DNA of 64,000 bases from JAATFS01 sp037145635 (GTDB lineage Bacteria; Pseudomonadota; Gammaproteobacteria; Xanthomonadales; Xanthomonadaceae). Under the pieces are notes generated by a model. That model saw only the letters and a list, made by a program, of their open reading frames with translations. It searched no databases and was not told the origin of the DNA. The stretch is taken from assembly GCA_037145635.1 (NCBI GenBank), contig JBBCXB010000007.1:62001-126000 (forward strand), in the 5' to 3' direction. This document shows, in pieces, positions 8,330-16,459 of the stretch (its first letter is position 1; every line of letters begins with the position of its first letter). The translations under genes and the position numbers were made by a program.

Positions 8330-9619
8330 ATGGAAGAATTCCAGAAGGCCGCAGACAGTTCCGCCAAGCAGTTGCTAAGCCCAAGCTGGATCTTCGCGGT
8401 CATCTGCTACCGTCGCCTAGCAGAACGAGGATACAGGACCGGTGATGGTATCTTGGGTTATCTATCCAAGTCGATACTGGTCGATGGCGACACCGTGTCG
8501 ATTGCCGTAGATGATGACTTCGATACCCACACCGACGCCAGTCCGGGTGCAATTGGCGACATCCTTGCAGAAATCACCGAACGGGACGTCGCAGATGCGG
8601 TGCGCATTGGCACCCGCTCTCTGGCCAACTCCCAGTCGAAGCTCATCGACTTCGTAGCGCAATCATTCCTGGACTTGCTGAAAGAGAACAGGTCTCGCCT
8701 TATCAAGGATCTTACCTCAGACCAGAGGAAGTTCAACAAGCACCTACGGAAGGATTGGGCCAACGTTCTCGACGACCTGAATATCTTCATCTGGCTGGCA
8801 AGGGAGATTGGATCAAGCACCAACATCTCGGCACGAGAATCACAGTATCGACATAAGCGCCTACTGATTGAGACTTTAACCAGAATCCACGCAAAGGCAT
8901 GCCAAACCGCTTGGGAAATCCACGTTCTACTGTCGAATGGGTTGTCTGAAGGTGCCATTGCGCGCTGGCGAACGCTGCACGAACTTTCTATCGTTGGCAC
9001 GTTCATTCAGCAGCATGGACGCAAGGCGGCCAGATTGTTCACCGAACACGAGATCGTCGGCGTCAAGAGACGTGCTGATGCAGCTTGTGACTATGCCAGC
9101 GTCTTGGGTTTCGAGCCGCCAAGCAAAATGGAGCTGAGCCGCGTCAGACGTAATTTCGAGCATCGCAAGCGAAAGTACGGCAAGCAATTCCTTTCGGACT
9201 ATGGGTGGGCCGATGTACTTCTTGGTCGAAACACGCGAATGTCGCTACATGAGATGGCGAAACTTCTAAGGCTCGATCATTTCAAACCGTGGCACGGCGT
9301 GGCGAATGACAGCATCCATGCAACCACTTCGGGGCTTTATCTCCGCCTCGGCCTTCATCCCATGGAGGAAGATGTCCTCTTGGCGGGACCGAGCAACTTG
9401 GGGCTTTCTGATGTCGTAGAGGCCACCGCCCATAGTCTTGCCCTGCTAACTTCCTCGGTCATGCTTCTTGACCCCAATTTAGACAGAGTTGGTGCTACGA
9501 AAGCGTTGCTGGCTTTTCAGGATCAGCTACTTGACGCGACCTTGTCCGCCGAGCAATCGGTTCTGGAGCGTCGCGCGAGCATGGCCTACTCCTTGCGAAG
9601 CAGCCGCGACGACTATTGA
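8330..9619 (+). CDS. DUF5677-like protein, third gene of the NACHT unit
   Basis: 429 residues, start 14 bp after the NACHT stop and on the same strand, so probably cotranscribed. Most of the chain is helical. The middle (RWRTLHELSIV, then HG...R...EHE) and the later SIHATTSGLYLRLG segment match the pattern I associate with DUF5677, a family of unknown function whose members carry conserved Glu and His residues and often lie near defence genes. I see no membrane segment, nucleotide-binding loop or known enzyme motif. Base composition is lower in GC than the core chromosome. Whether it belongs to the NACHT system or only shares its transcript is open. Confidence 0.65.
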   Translation: MEEFQKAADSSAKQLLSPSWIFAVICYRRLAERGYRTGDGILGYLSKSILVDGDTVSIAVDDDFDTHTDASPGAIGDILAEITERDVADAVRIGTRSLANSQSKLIDFVAQSFLDLLKENRSRLIKDLTSDQRKFNKHLRKDWANVLDDLNIFIWLAREIGSSTNISARESQYRHKRLLIETLTRIHAKACQTAWEIHVLLSNGLSEGAIARWRTLHELSIVGTFIQQHGRKAARLFTEHEIVGVKRRADAACDYASVLGFEPPSKMELSRVRRNFEHRKRKYGKQFLSDYGWADVLLGRNTRMSLHEMAKLLRLDHFKPWHGVANDSIHATTSGLYLRLGLHPMEEDVLLAGPSNLGLSDVVEATAHSLALLTSSVMLLDPNLDRVGATKALLAFQDQLLDATLSAEQSVLERRASMAYSLRSSRDDY

Positions 9620-9711
9620 TGCGATCCTTTGTTTCAGCGTGGCATGTCATATTGCACGAATCATCACTGAAGCCAAACGATCCTACTGATCAATCGTCGA
9701 TTCAACAGAAC

Positions 9712-9897
9712 TTATGATGCAAAGCTGCCCAGAATGTTGCCGGGAACCTCACCATCCACCAGGACATGGGTCGTGCTGATGCCATCGCGATGGTGTCATG
9801 CCGCCTGCGGGCGCAGATAAGCATCCAGTGTCGACTCCTCGCAGCTGAAGCTGTTGCGGTCATGCCGCTTTGGCTGGAGTTGTTCAACGATCAGCAC
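9712..9897 (-). pseudogene. Broken GNAT toxin (TacT-like), partner of the adjacent antitoxin
   Basis: Reading from GTG 9897, just past the antitoxin stop, the frame gives the opening of a TacT-type acetyltransferase (EQLQPKRHDRNSFSCEESTL, then DAYLRPQAA). It hits TGA at 9796-9798 after 33 residues. The same frame continues as HHRDGISTTHVLVDGE, then ILGSFAS and TAA at 9712-9714, where the intact family reads on into the acetyl-CoA-binding core. An in-frame stop plus loss of the catalytic two-thirds makes it inactive. Intact relatives acetylate aminoacyl-tRNA. Confidence 0.7.
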
Positions 9898-9901
9898 GCA
9901 C

Positions 9902-10165
9902 TCAGCCCTGCGCAACGCGGGCGAGCGCTCTCTTCAACTTGGCATTGGGCTGGAAGGGTGCATCCAAGGCTTTCGGGAAGCGCTTGGACTCCTCCGCCGA
10001 TAAGGTCACTGTCAGCTCGGCGGCCATGGCGCTCTCCGCCTCGCGCATGACCGCATCACGCACAAAGGCCGAAAGCGGCACGCCACGCAGATCGGCGGCA
10101 CGGGAAATCCGCGCCTTGTCGGCAGGATTCAAGCGCAGGTCGAGGCGGGCGACAGCGTTGGCCAT
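9902..10165 (-). CDS. DUF1778 ribbon-helix-helix antitoxin (TacA-like)
   Basis: 87 residues. The N terminus RLDLRLNPADKARISRAADL followed by LSAFVRDAVMREAE is the ribbon-helix-helix pattern of DUF1778 antitoxins such as TacA, which pair with GNAT toxins. The C-terminal tail with FPKALDAPFQPNAKLKRAL is the toxin-binding arm. GGAG lies 6-8 nt before the ATG. The matching toxin downstream is broken, so this is an antitoxin without its toxin. It may persist as an autoregulated DNA-binding protein or neutralise a related toxin elsewhere. Confidence 0.85.
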   Translation of the reverse strand: MANAVARLDLRLNPADKARISRAADLRGVPLSAFVRDAVMREAESAMAAELTVTLSAEESKRFPKALDAPFQPNAKLKRALARVAQG

Positions 10166-10180
10166 GGCAAGCTCCTATTT

Positions 10181-10201
10181 GTACGAAACAGTACCGTACA
10201 G
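10181..10201 (-). promoter_or_regulatory. Palindromic operator upstream of the DUF1778 antitoxin
   Basis: TGTAC at 10181-10185 and GTACA at 10197-10201 form an inverted repeat with an 11-bp centre, and GTAC occurs a third time at 10192-10195. It lies 15-36 bp before the antitoxin start, where ribbon-helix-helix antitoxins bind to repress their own operon. Confidence 0.5.
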
Positions 10202-10487
10202 ACCACTCATGTCAAATAACCAGCCTTGCCCCAGCCAGGCGTTGTGATGGACCTGCCAACTACCGGAGACAGGCATGTCTACTGCCGCCCTCCACCCGGA
10301 TTTTGAGTATTGCAGCGGTTTGGAATCCAATCTTCAGTGAACGAGATGCGACCGCCCATGTGGAGCAAGCGATTCGCAGGACAGTCCGCCCACTGGACAT
10401 GCTGGACCTGCGTTGATCCGTGCGGCGGATGTCCACTGAATGTCAGCTTGGCGCCGGTTAGCCGACCGGATGCGGCCGCAAAACAGC
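10202..10487. other. Spacer without a recognisable gene
   Basis: 286 bp between the antitoxin promoter and the RadC-like gene. Frames are short and without a family signature. Mixed composition suggests insertion-element debris, but I see no clean terminal repeats. Confidence 0.4.
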
Positions 10488-10970
10488 TCACACCCACCCA
10501 CGCGCCGCCATGCTCACGTGCCGCCGGCCGCCGATGACCAGGTGGTCAAGCACCCGGACATCCAGGAATGCCAAGGCCTGCTTGAGTTGCCTCGTCAAAG
10601 CCCGATCGGCGGCGCTGGGCTCCGGCTCGCCCGAGGGATGGTTGTGGAACAGGATCAGGGCGGCGGCGTTGTGTCCCATGGACCGGCGGACCACTTCGCG
10701 GGGATGGACCTCGCAGGTGTCGATGGTGCCCTCGAACAGGTGCTCGATGGCCAGGATGCGGTGGCGGGTATCGAGGAAGACGACGCCGAACACCTCGCGG
10801 TCCAGATGCGCCACGCGCGCCTTGAGGACGTCGGCTGCCTGGATCGGGTCGGTGATCCGGCCTTGCCGCTGAAAGCGGCGTTCCAGGATCTCGGTGGCGG
10901 CCGACAGGATGCCTTCCTCGTCCGTCTTCCGCTGACGGCGGGTCCGAGTGGCAGGTGCCTTGCCGTTCAT
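10488..10970 (-). CDS. RadC-like JAB/JAMM-domain protein of mobile elements
   Basis: 160 residues from the ATG at 10970 (MNGKAPATR). The longer upstream frame is low-complexity and out of family length. The JAB/MPN metal-site signature is complete: conserved E in CEVHPREV, HNHPSG, then S and D in EPSAADRAL. This is the RadC/YeeS/YkfG group, whose genes are typical cargo of integrative elements and defence islands. Despite the old name, a role in repair is unproven, and the biochemical activity is unknown. It is a domain-only, short version lacking the N-terminal helix-hairpin-helix of chromosomal RadC. Confidence 0.85.
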   Translation of the reverse strand: MNGKAPATRTRRQRKTDEEGILSAATEILERRFQRQGRITDPIQAADVLKARVAHLDREVFGVVFLDTRHRILAIEHLFEGTIDTCEVHPREVVRRSMGHNAAALILFHNHPSGEPEPSAADRALTRQLKQALAFLDVRVLDHLVIGGRRHVSMAARGWV

Positions 10971-12177
10971 CGCAGGTCTCCACTGGCGTGGCGCATGTCG
11001 CGCGAGTACCGCCGGACGCAGTGGGAGAGGCGAACGATGCCGAACGGACACCGCTCCGGCAGGGACGCAGTCGCACTTTCTTCGGTTGCAGGGTTGCCAG
11101 AACGGCCCCTGGAACGGGGATGCTTTGATTGCATGATGGCCTCCATGATCTCGATCGCAGGAGGCGGCTGTCGCCACGGTGGCACTCGGTTGCTACTGGA
11201 CTGACAGTCCCAGTAGCCGCGTCGCTCGCGCCTTCCTGCGTTACCCACACTGTCACTGGAGTGAATGCCATCAAGGCTGCGAATCAGCCCGTCCGGGTCT
11301 TCCTGGCGATGCGGTGATGCCGGCTGGAAGTCAGCGCTTCGAACCAGAGGCGCCGCCAGCCCCTGTCAACACCCTGTGCCAGCGACGTCCCGGCTTTCCC
11401 TGGCAAATAAGACCGCCTAGACCAATTGAGAAACACCGCGCAAAAGGGCTGATTTTGCCTTTGACCCCGGCCATCTTGTGCCGTCAACTGTGGACGTACT
11501 CGAAGGCTCCTTGCCCTGCTCCATCGTGGAGCGAAAAGGCGTTGCGGTCGTGACCCGCCCTTGCACGTCCCTACCCCTGAGTCGGCACGGCGTTGCCCAT
11601 CGAGGCCGCGCCCAAGGCAATCCCCCTCGTAGTCGCCTTCGCCACGATGACCCGCCCGCATGGCGGGCCGCTCCCGAAGCGGATCGTGGCCGAAGCAGAT
11701 CGTCGGACCCGCACGCGATGCCGGTCCTGCAGTCCCCGTCATCACCGGGCATGCGTCGAACGCAGCGCGCGAGGGCTGGCCCCATCGGGCACCCGCGCGA
11801 AGTGGCTCGGACACCGGCACCGCCCTGGACTTTCGGTCAGGGGCGGATTCCCTGCAGTGGATGACGGCTACGAACCGAGAACTGATCCACCCCACACGCG
11901 AGGCCTGACCTCGGCGTGGATGGCGGCCGGCCCTGGAGGCCGACCGTCGTCACCCACCCCGTACCGCGCAGAAACGCGCAGGCGGACGGATCACCCGCTC
12001 CATTTTTAAGACGACCGAGCTGCCGGCGCCCGATGTGGGCGCGCCGGCGGCGAACCCTGGGAATCACGGTGACGTGTGGCGGTAGCCACGCACGGCATCG
12101 GCAACAAGGCTTCCACCACTCCCCTTCCACCGCGGCGCCGTCGCACGGGTGGCGCGCCGCAACCGGAGACCACCGCA
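10971..12177. other. 1.2-kb spacer with no convincing gene
   Basis: The open frames here (for example about 200 codons on the minus strand from 11895) show no domain, no ribosome binding site that fits, and amino-acid usage of a random GC-rich frame (runs of R, G, A, P). The sequence could hold a degraded gene, a leader RNA or control DNA of the recombinase downstream. Confidence 0.4.
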
Positions 12178-13320
12178 ATGAACACCCTCTGGAAGAAAGG
12201 CTCACTTCATCAACCTCCGCAGTCCCGCGCAGCGCACCAGCCCCGGCGCGACCCGGGGCAGGCGACCCTGTCTCCCGCCGAAGTGCTTGCACGGCAGCCG
12301 ATCGGGCGAGCGCCCCCGCTGCGGGTGCTCGAAGTGCTGCTGCGCCTCTACAACAGCCAGCACACGGCGCTGCAGAAAACCGTCTCGCACAAGACCCGCC
12401 ACGACCGGGCGCAGTTCCTGCGGCGGTTCTTCCGCAACCTGCATGAGAAGGCCGGCTTCAAGACCCTGCCGGACCCGCGCAACCTCGGGCAGAAGCACAT
12501 CCAGGCGATGGTGCGGGTGTGGCAGGCCGAGCACCTGGCGCCGGCCACCATCCAGACCTACTTCAGCTTCCTGCGCGGCTTCTCGGGCTGGATCGGCAAG
12601 CCGGGGATGGTGCGCGACCCGTCCCACTACGGCATGCAGCTGGAGGAGTACCGGCGCAGCGAAGCGGCGCAACGGGACCGCAGCTGGTCGGCGCAAGCGG
12701 TGGACATCGATGCGGTGATCGCGCGCATCTGCGACCACGACCGATACGCCGGCGGGTCGCTGCGGCTGATCCGGGCATTCGGCCTGCGGCGCAAGGAAGC
12801 GGTGATGCTGCGGCCGCACCGGGACGTGGTCGGGTTCGAGGCGACCGGCCTGCCGCTGGAGCAGCGGCAAGCCCAGCTCTACCTGCGGATCAAGGCAGGG
12901 GCCAAGGGCGGACGCGAGCGGTTCATCCCGCTCGATACGCCGGAGCGGATGGCGGCGCTTGCGCATGCCCAGCAGATCGCCGGCGACCAGGACGCGCACA
13001 TGGGCAACCCGGCCCACGATCTCAAGTACAACCTGCACCGCTTCAGCCACGCCCTGAGGCAGTTCGGGATTACCTCCAGAGCGCTTGGCGTCACTGCACA
13101 CGGACTGCGCCATGAGGTGCTGATCGATCACTACAGGCAGATCACGGGCCAGGAGCCGCCGGTACGCAGTGGCGACACCGTACCCGGAGCGCTCGACCGG
13201 CCCGCCCGGGAGGCCGTGGCACGCCTGGCCGGCCATTCGCGGATACGGGTCGCCGATGCTTACCTGGGGCGGCCGGCACGACCGGTCCTGTCGGCCCACG
13301 ATCAGCCGCAAGCCTCGTAG
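12178..13320 (+). CDS. Tyrosine recombinase/integrase of a mobile element
   Basis: 380 residues from the ATG at 12178, which has GGAG 9 nt upstream. The longer frame starting at 12076 lacks this. An N-terminal SAM-like core-binding region (about 75-170, LGQKHIQAMVRVWQAEHLAP) is followed by the catalytic domain, with an arginine in FGLRRKEAVML, HGLRH as the H-x-x-R box, H in RLAGHSR and a terminal tyrosine in DAYLG. The tetrad appears complete. It belongs to the integrase type found inside ICE-like islands in Xanthomonads rather than the tRNA-linked P4 type. It may move a sub-element including radC and hipBA, but I found no paired ends. Confidence 0.82.
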   Translation: MNTLWKKGSLHQPPQSRAAHQPRRDPGQATLSPAEVLARQPIGRAPPLRVLEVLLRLYNSQHTALQKTVSHKTRHDRAQFLRRFFRNLHEKAGFKTLPDPRNLGQKHIQAMVRVWQAEHLAPATIQTYFSFLRGFSGWIGKPGMVRDPSHYGMQLEEYRRSEAAQRDRSWSAQAVDIDAVIARICDHDRYAGGSLRLIRAFGLRRKEAVMLRPHRDVVGFEATGLPLEQRQAQLYLRIKAGAKGGRERFIPLDTPERMAALAHAQQIAGDQDAHMGNPAHDLKYNLHRFSHALRQFGITSRALGVTAHGLRHEVLIDHYRQITGQEPPVRSGDTVPGALDRPAREAVARLAGHSRIRVADAYLGRPARPVLSAHDQPQAS

Positions 13321-13332
13321 GAGCGATGGCCC

Positions 13333-13361
13333 GCAATCACCGCACATGCCGCGGTGATTGC
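13333..13361 (+). terminator. 11-bp perfect inverted repeat after the recombinase
   Basis: GCAATCACCGC (13333-13343) and GCGGTGATTGC (13351-13361) pair perfectly around a 7-nt loop, 12 bp after the recombinase stop. There is no T tract, so it is either a Rho-type or RNA-stability hairpin, or a protein or recombinase binding palindrome. Confidence 0.45.
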
Positions 13362-13454
13362 GCCAGCCAATCGCCGCACGCCATGGTGTCTGGACTCGTG
13401 CCGATATCCGCTTGTGGAGGCTCGCTCCGTACTTCAGGCTTGATCGCCTCTTAG

Positions 13455-13528
13455 ATACAGCCTGTGTTGCGTACTTTCATAAAACAGTGTACAAACTGTA
13501 ATTACATAATACAGCCCAAAACCTGTAT
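13455..13528 (+). promoter_or_regulatory. hipBA promoter region with repeated TACAG operator half-sites
   Basis: ATACAG/CTGTA half-sites recur at 13455-13460, 13496-13500, 13509-13514 and 13523-13528. CTGTA and TACAG at 13496-13514 face each other across 9 bp, and ACAGT/ACTGT (13484-13499) forms an overlapping inverted repeat. The stretch is AT-rich against its surroundings and ends 2 bp before the hipB start. Multiple spaced palindromes are how HipB represses hipBA. Confidence 0.55.
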
Positions 13529-13530
13529 CC

Positions 13531-13794
13531 ATGAACCAGTACATCGTCCACGCCGCCGAACAGCTGCCCACTCTGCTCAAGGCCTTCCGCAAGGAAGCCG
13601 GCTTGACGCAGGTCGAAGCTGCCTTGCGACTGGGCATCACCCAGCAAACGCTGTCGGCCCTGGAGCGCAACGCGCAAAAGGTCAGCGCCGAGCGGCTGTT
13701 ACAGCTGCTGAGCCTGCTCGGTGTAGAGATGGTGCTGCAGAAGAAATCCGCCAAGCAGGTGCCTGATCCTGCTCGTGGGGCTCCCGCATGGTGA
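13531..13794 (+). CDS. hipB: HipB-type antitoxin, Xre-family HTH repressor
   Basis: 87 residues with an N-terminal helix-turn-helix (RKEAGLTQVEAALRLGITQQ, then TLSALERN) at about residues 20-48. The size and order match HipB, the DNA-binding partner that neutralises the HipA kinase and represses the operon. The stop overlaps the hipA start by 7 nt. Its promoter carries TACAG-type half-sites. I see no truncation. Confidence 0.88.
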   Translation: MNQYIVHAAEQLPTLLKAFRKEAGLTQVEAALRLGITQQTLSALERNAQKVSAERLLQLLSLLGVEMVLQKKSAKQVPDPARGAPAW

Positions 13795-15140
13795 CGACAC
13801 GACCAACGCCGCGTTCTTCCCGTCTCGGGCTGTGGATGAACGGCGAGTTCGTCGGTACCTGGCATATCGCATCCGGCGGCGAAGACGTGCTCGAGTACGC
13901 CCCGAGTTGGAAAGCCTCGCCGCAGGGGCGGCCACTGTCGCTCTCCCTGCCGTTCGCACCTGGCACGACCCGTCTCCGCGGCCCGGAGGTCACCGCCTAC
14001 TTCGAGAACCTGTTGCCGGACAGCCGGGACATCCGGGAGCGCGTCGCCCGCCGCTATCGGGCCCGCTCCACCCGCGCCTTCGATCTGCTGGCCCAGGTGG
14101 GCCGCGACTGTATCGGCGCTGTGCAGATCCTCCCGGATGGCGTCAGCCCCACAGGGATGACCACGGTGGACGCCACGCCGATGAGCGAGGCAGACGTGGC
14201 AGCCCTGTTGCGCGGGACGGTGTCGCCACCCTTAGGCTCGATCGAGGAAGCAACCGATGGCGATCTGCGCATCTCCATTGCCGGAGCGCAGGAAAAGACC
14301 GCCTTGCTCAACTTCGACGGCCAATGGCATCACCCCCACGGCGCCACGCCGACCAGCCACATCCTCAAGCTGCCGATGGGCCTAGTTGGCAACATGAAGC
14401 TCGACCTGAGCCATTCCATCGAGAACGAATGGCTGTGCTCGCGCATCCTGCACGCCTATGGCTTGCCGATCGCCGAGTGCCAGCCGCTGCAGTTCGAGGA
14501 CATGAAGGCGCTGTCGGTGACGCGCTTCGATCGCGCCTGGCTGCCTGGCCCGTGGCTTGCGCGACTGCCACAGGAAGATTTCTGCCAGGCCACAGGTACC
14601 CCACCGCTTCTGAAGTACGAAGCCGATGGCGGGCCGGGCATTGATCGCATCATGGGAGTGCTGGCCACCTCGCTACACCCGGAGCGAGACCGGCGAGTTT
14701 TCTTCCTCGCGCAACTACTGTTCTGGATGCTGCGCGCACCCGATGGTCACGCCAAGAATTTCAGCCTGTTCATTCGTCCTGGTGGCAGCTACGAGCTCAC
14801 GCCGCTATACGATGTGATGTCGGCCTGGCCGGTGATCGGCGAAGCCCCGAACCGGATCTCCGAACACAAGATCAAACTGGCCATGGCCATCCGCTCCAAG
14901 AATGTGCATTGGAAGATGAAGGACATCCACCGCCGACATTGGATTGAACTGGGCAAGCGCCATGGCGTGGTTGGCAGCGCTGGCGAATCAGTAGACACCC
15001 TGATCGACGCACTCATCGAACGCACGCCCGCCGTGATCGACGAGGTGCGCGAAGAATTGCCCCCGGCTTTCCCAACTCGTTTGGCCGAGGCGATCTTCGG
15101 TGGTCTAGATACCACAGCCCGGCAGCTCGAGCGTGCGTGA
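13788..15140 (+). CDS. hipA: HipA-type serine/threonine kinase toxin
   Basis: 450 residues, about the length of E. coli HipA. It has an N-terminal HipA_N region beginning LGLWMNGEFVGTW, a glycine-rich loop ISIAGAQEKTAL, the lysine segment HILKLP, and the catalytic and metal site LRAPDGHAKNFSLF with TPLYDVMS following. HipA kinases inactivate GltX by phosphorylating its ATP-binding site, causing growth arrest; this is known for the family. All kinase motifs are present, so the toxin should be active. It lies within the island, consistent with a stabilising role. Confidence 0.92.
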   Translation: MVTTRPTPRSSRLGLWMNGEFVGTWHIASGGEDVLEYAPSWKASPQGRPLSLSLPFAPGTTRLRGPEVTAYFENLLPDSRDIRERVARRYRARSTRAFDLLAQVGRDCIGAVQILPDGVSPTGMTTVDATPMSEADVAALLRGTVSPPLGSIEEATDGDLRISIAGAQEKTALLNFDGQWHHPHGATPTSHILKLPMGLVGNMKLDLSHSIENEWLCSRILHAYGLPIAECQPLQFEDMKALSVTRFDRAWLPGPWLARLPQEDFCQATGTPPLLKYEADGGPGIDRIMGVLATSLHPERDRRVFFLAQLLFWMLRAPDGHAKNFSLFIRPGGSYELTPLYDVMSAWPVIGEAPNRISEHKIKLAMAIRSKNVHWKMKDIHRRHWIELGKRHGVVGSAGESVDTLIDALIERTPAVIDEVREELPPAFPTRLAEAIFGGLDTTARQLERA

Positions 15141-15208
15141 TGGCCGCTTGCGGCCAGGAGCGGCCAGTCGCAATCTGATCCAGATAGCGGCCATCCGGGC
15201 GAGGCTTT

Positions 15209-15346
15209 ATGCTTTATGTTTATCTGGCGGCAAATGTCATTTGGACGCTCTTTCACTACATCCGCACAAAGGTGCGCCAGCGAGCAAGAGAACTAACGCT
15301 GCGGTGCAGGGGACGCTGCGCGATAAAGCATCGCGTAGCCCCTTGA
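15209..15346 (+). CDS. Possible 45-residue membrane peptide
   Basis: A short frame starts at ATG 15209 with GAGG 4-7 nt upstream. It encodes a hydrophobic start (MLYVYLAANVIWTLF) followed by a basic tail. Its end overlaps the palindrome at 15308-15343, which argues either for a remnant cassette gene or for chance. No family is recognised. Confidence 0.25.
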   Translation: MLYVYLAANVIWTLFHYIRTKVRQRARELTLRCRGRCAIKHRVAP

Positions 15347-15354
15347 CTTTCAAC
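15289..15354 (+). other. Imperfect palindrome resembling an integron attC site
   Basis: AACTAAC is followed by arms AGGGG (15308-15312) with CCCCT (15339-15343), and CGCGAT (15319-15324) with ATCGCG (15330-15335), around a 5-nt loop. A TTTCAACG follows, where attC sites carry the second core. The overall plan (TAAC core, two arm pairs, short loop, directly before a gene start) recalls attC, but a proper GTTRRRY core is absent. It could simply be a hairpin leader. Confidence 0.3.
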
Positions 15355-15371
15355 GGAAAGCGCTTCCATTG

Positions 15372-16292
15372 ATGGCTCAGTTTATCCACCCCATCACTCA
15401 ACTTGTGCATAGCACGGTGCGAATTGAGTGCACAGATTCACAGAATAGAATCTCGTCGGGTTCTGGCTACATCTTTATGTTCTGCGAGGAAGAAGGGAAA
15501 GCATTTCCCTGCATAGTGACGAACAAGCATGTTGTCGAGGGCGCGATCCGAGGAGTCTTTCATTTAACGTTGAAGAATGAAGACGGTACTCCAGAGCTTG
15601 GGAAGCATGAGGCCGTAGTCCTTAACGACTTGGGTAAATATTGCATACCCCACCCTACAGCCACGATAGATCTAGTTGCCTTTCCTATAGGCTCAATCTT
15701 AAACAGTGCAAGCAAGGACGGGCGGGCCTACCATTTCGTACCCCTTGGTAAAGAGACACTCGCAAGCAACGATCTTCTGGAGTCTTTGCCTCCGATGGAG
15801 GAGATCGTGATGATTGGCTATCCCAAAGGGCTATGGGATCAGCTTCATAATCTACCAATCATCAGGAAGGGAATTACGGCAACGCATCCCAAGCTGAAAT
15901 TGAACGGGAAGCCTGAGTTCCTCATTGATGCGGCTTGCTTCCCTGGCTCGTCAGGATCCCCCGTATTCTTGGCGAATATTGGGAGCTATGTCAGCCCGGA
16001 CGGTGCGCTATGCGCAGGAAATCGAGTGGCATTGCTTGGAACCCTGTACGCCGGCCCTCAACACACTACAACCGGCGAGATCATTGTAGTCGACGTTCCA
16101 ACGGATACGAAACCGATAGCAGTTGGAAGTATCCCGAACAACCTTGGATACGTGATTCAGGCAAGTGAGCTTTGGGTACTCGAAGAGGCTGTAAGGAAAG
16201 CTCTTCAGCCAGCACCAGCGGTGCCCCGAAACGCGCGGTGCCCATGCGGAAGCGGAAAGCGATACAAGGAGTGTTGTGGTGCACTTAACTAG
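15372..16292 (+). CDS. Trypsin-like serine protease with C-terminal SEC-C zinc motif
   Basis: 306 residues from the ATG at 15372; a TTG one codon earlier is possible. The chymotrypsin-fold triad is readable: H53 in VTNKHVV, D100 in ATIDLVAF and S194 in FPGSSGSPV. The tail has CPCGSGKRYKECCG (290-303), the SEC-C metal-binding motif first named from SecA. No signal peptide is seen, so it should act in the cytoplasm. GC content is visibly lower than in the flanking genes, a sign of transfer. Cytoplasmic trypsin-like proteases recur in bacterial conflict loci, often cutting a partner effector; no clear partner is adjacent. Defence function is inference. Confidence 0.82.
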   Translation: MAQFIHPITQLVHSTVRIECTDSQNRISSGSGYIFMFCEEEGKAFPCIVTNKHVVEGAIRGVFHLTLKNEDGTPELGKHEAVVLNDLGKYCIPHPTATIDLVAFPIGSILNSASKDGRAYHFVPLGKETLASNDLLESLPPMEEIVMIGYPKGLWDQLHNLPIIRKGITATHPKLKLNGKPEFLIDAACFPGSSGSPVFLANIGSYVSPDGALCAGNRVALLGTLYAGPQHTTTGEIIVVDVPTDTKPIAVGSIPNNLGYVIQASELWVLEEAVRKALQPAPAVPRNARCPCGSGKRYKECCGALN

Positions 16293-16459
16293 GTTCTTGC
16301 GGCAGCCGCCTAACATCTAACTGAACGACAGCTTTCGTCAAAACACAATGGCAACAACGGGTCGGAAACGGACTTAGCCAATCCAATCAAAGATCGATGC
16401 TCTGACCATCTGCAAGCATCTATCCAATCAGATCGATGGGAGCATGCAAGCAAGGCCCT

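Noticed and set aside
10202..10487. Insertion-sequence remnant
   Set aside because: A translated fragment vaguely recalls flanks of insertion elements, but there are no terminal inverted repeats, target duplication or transposase motif.
11284..11895. 200-codon minus-strand frame in the island spacer
   Set aside because: Amino-acid usage is that of a random GC-rich frame, with no domain, no ribosome binding site and no conserved neighbour.
12202..13347. 381-codon frame antisense to the recombinase
   Set aside because: The plus strand carries the complete recombinase tetrad; the antisense frame is a GC-bias shadow.
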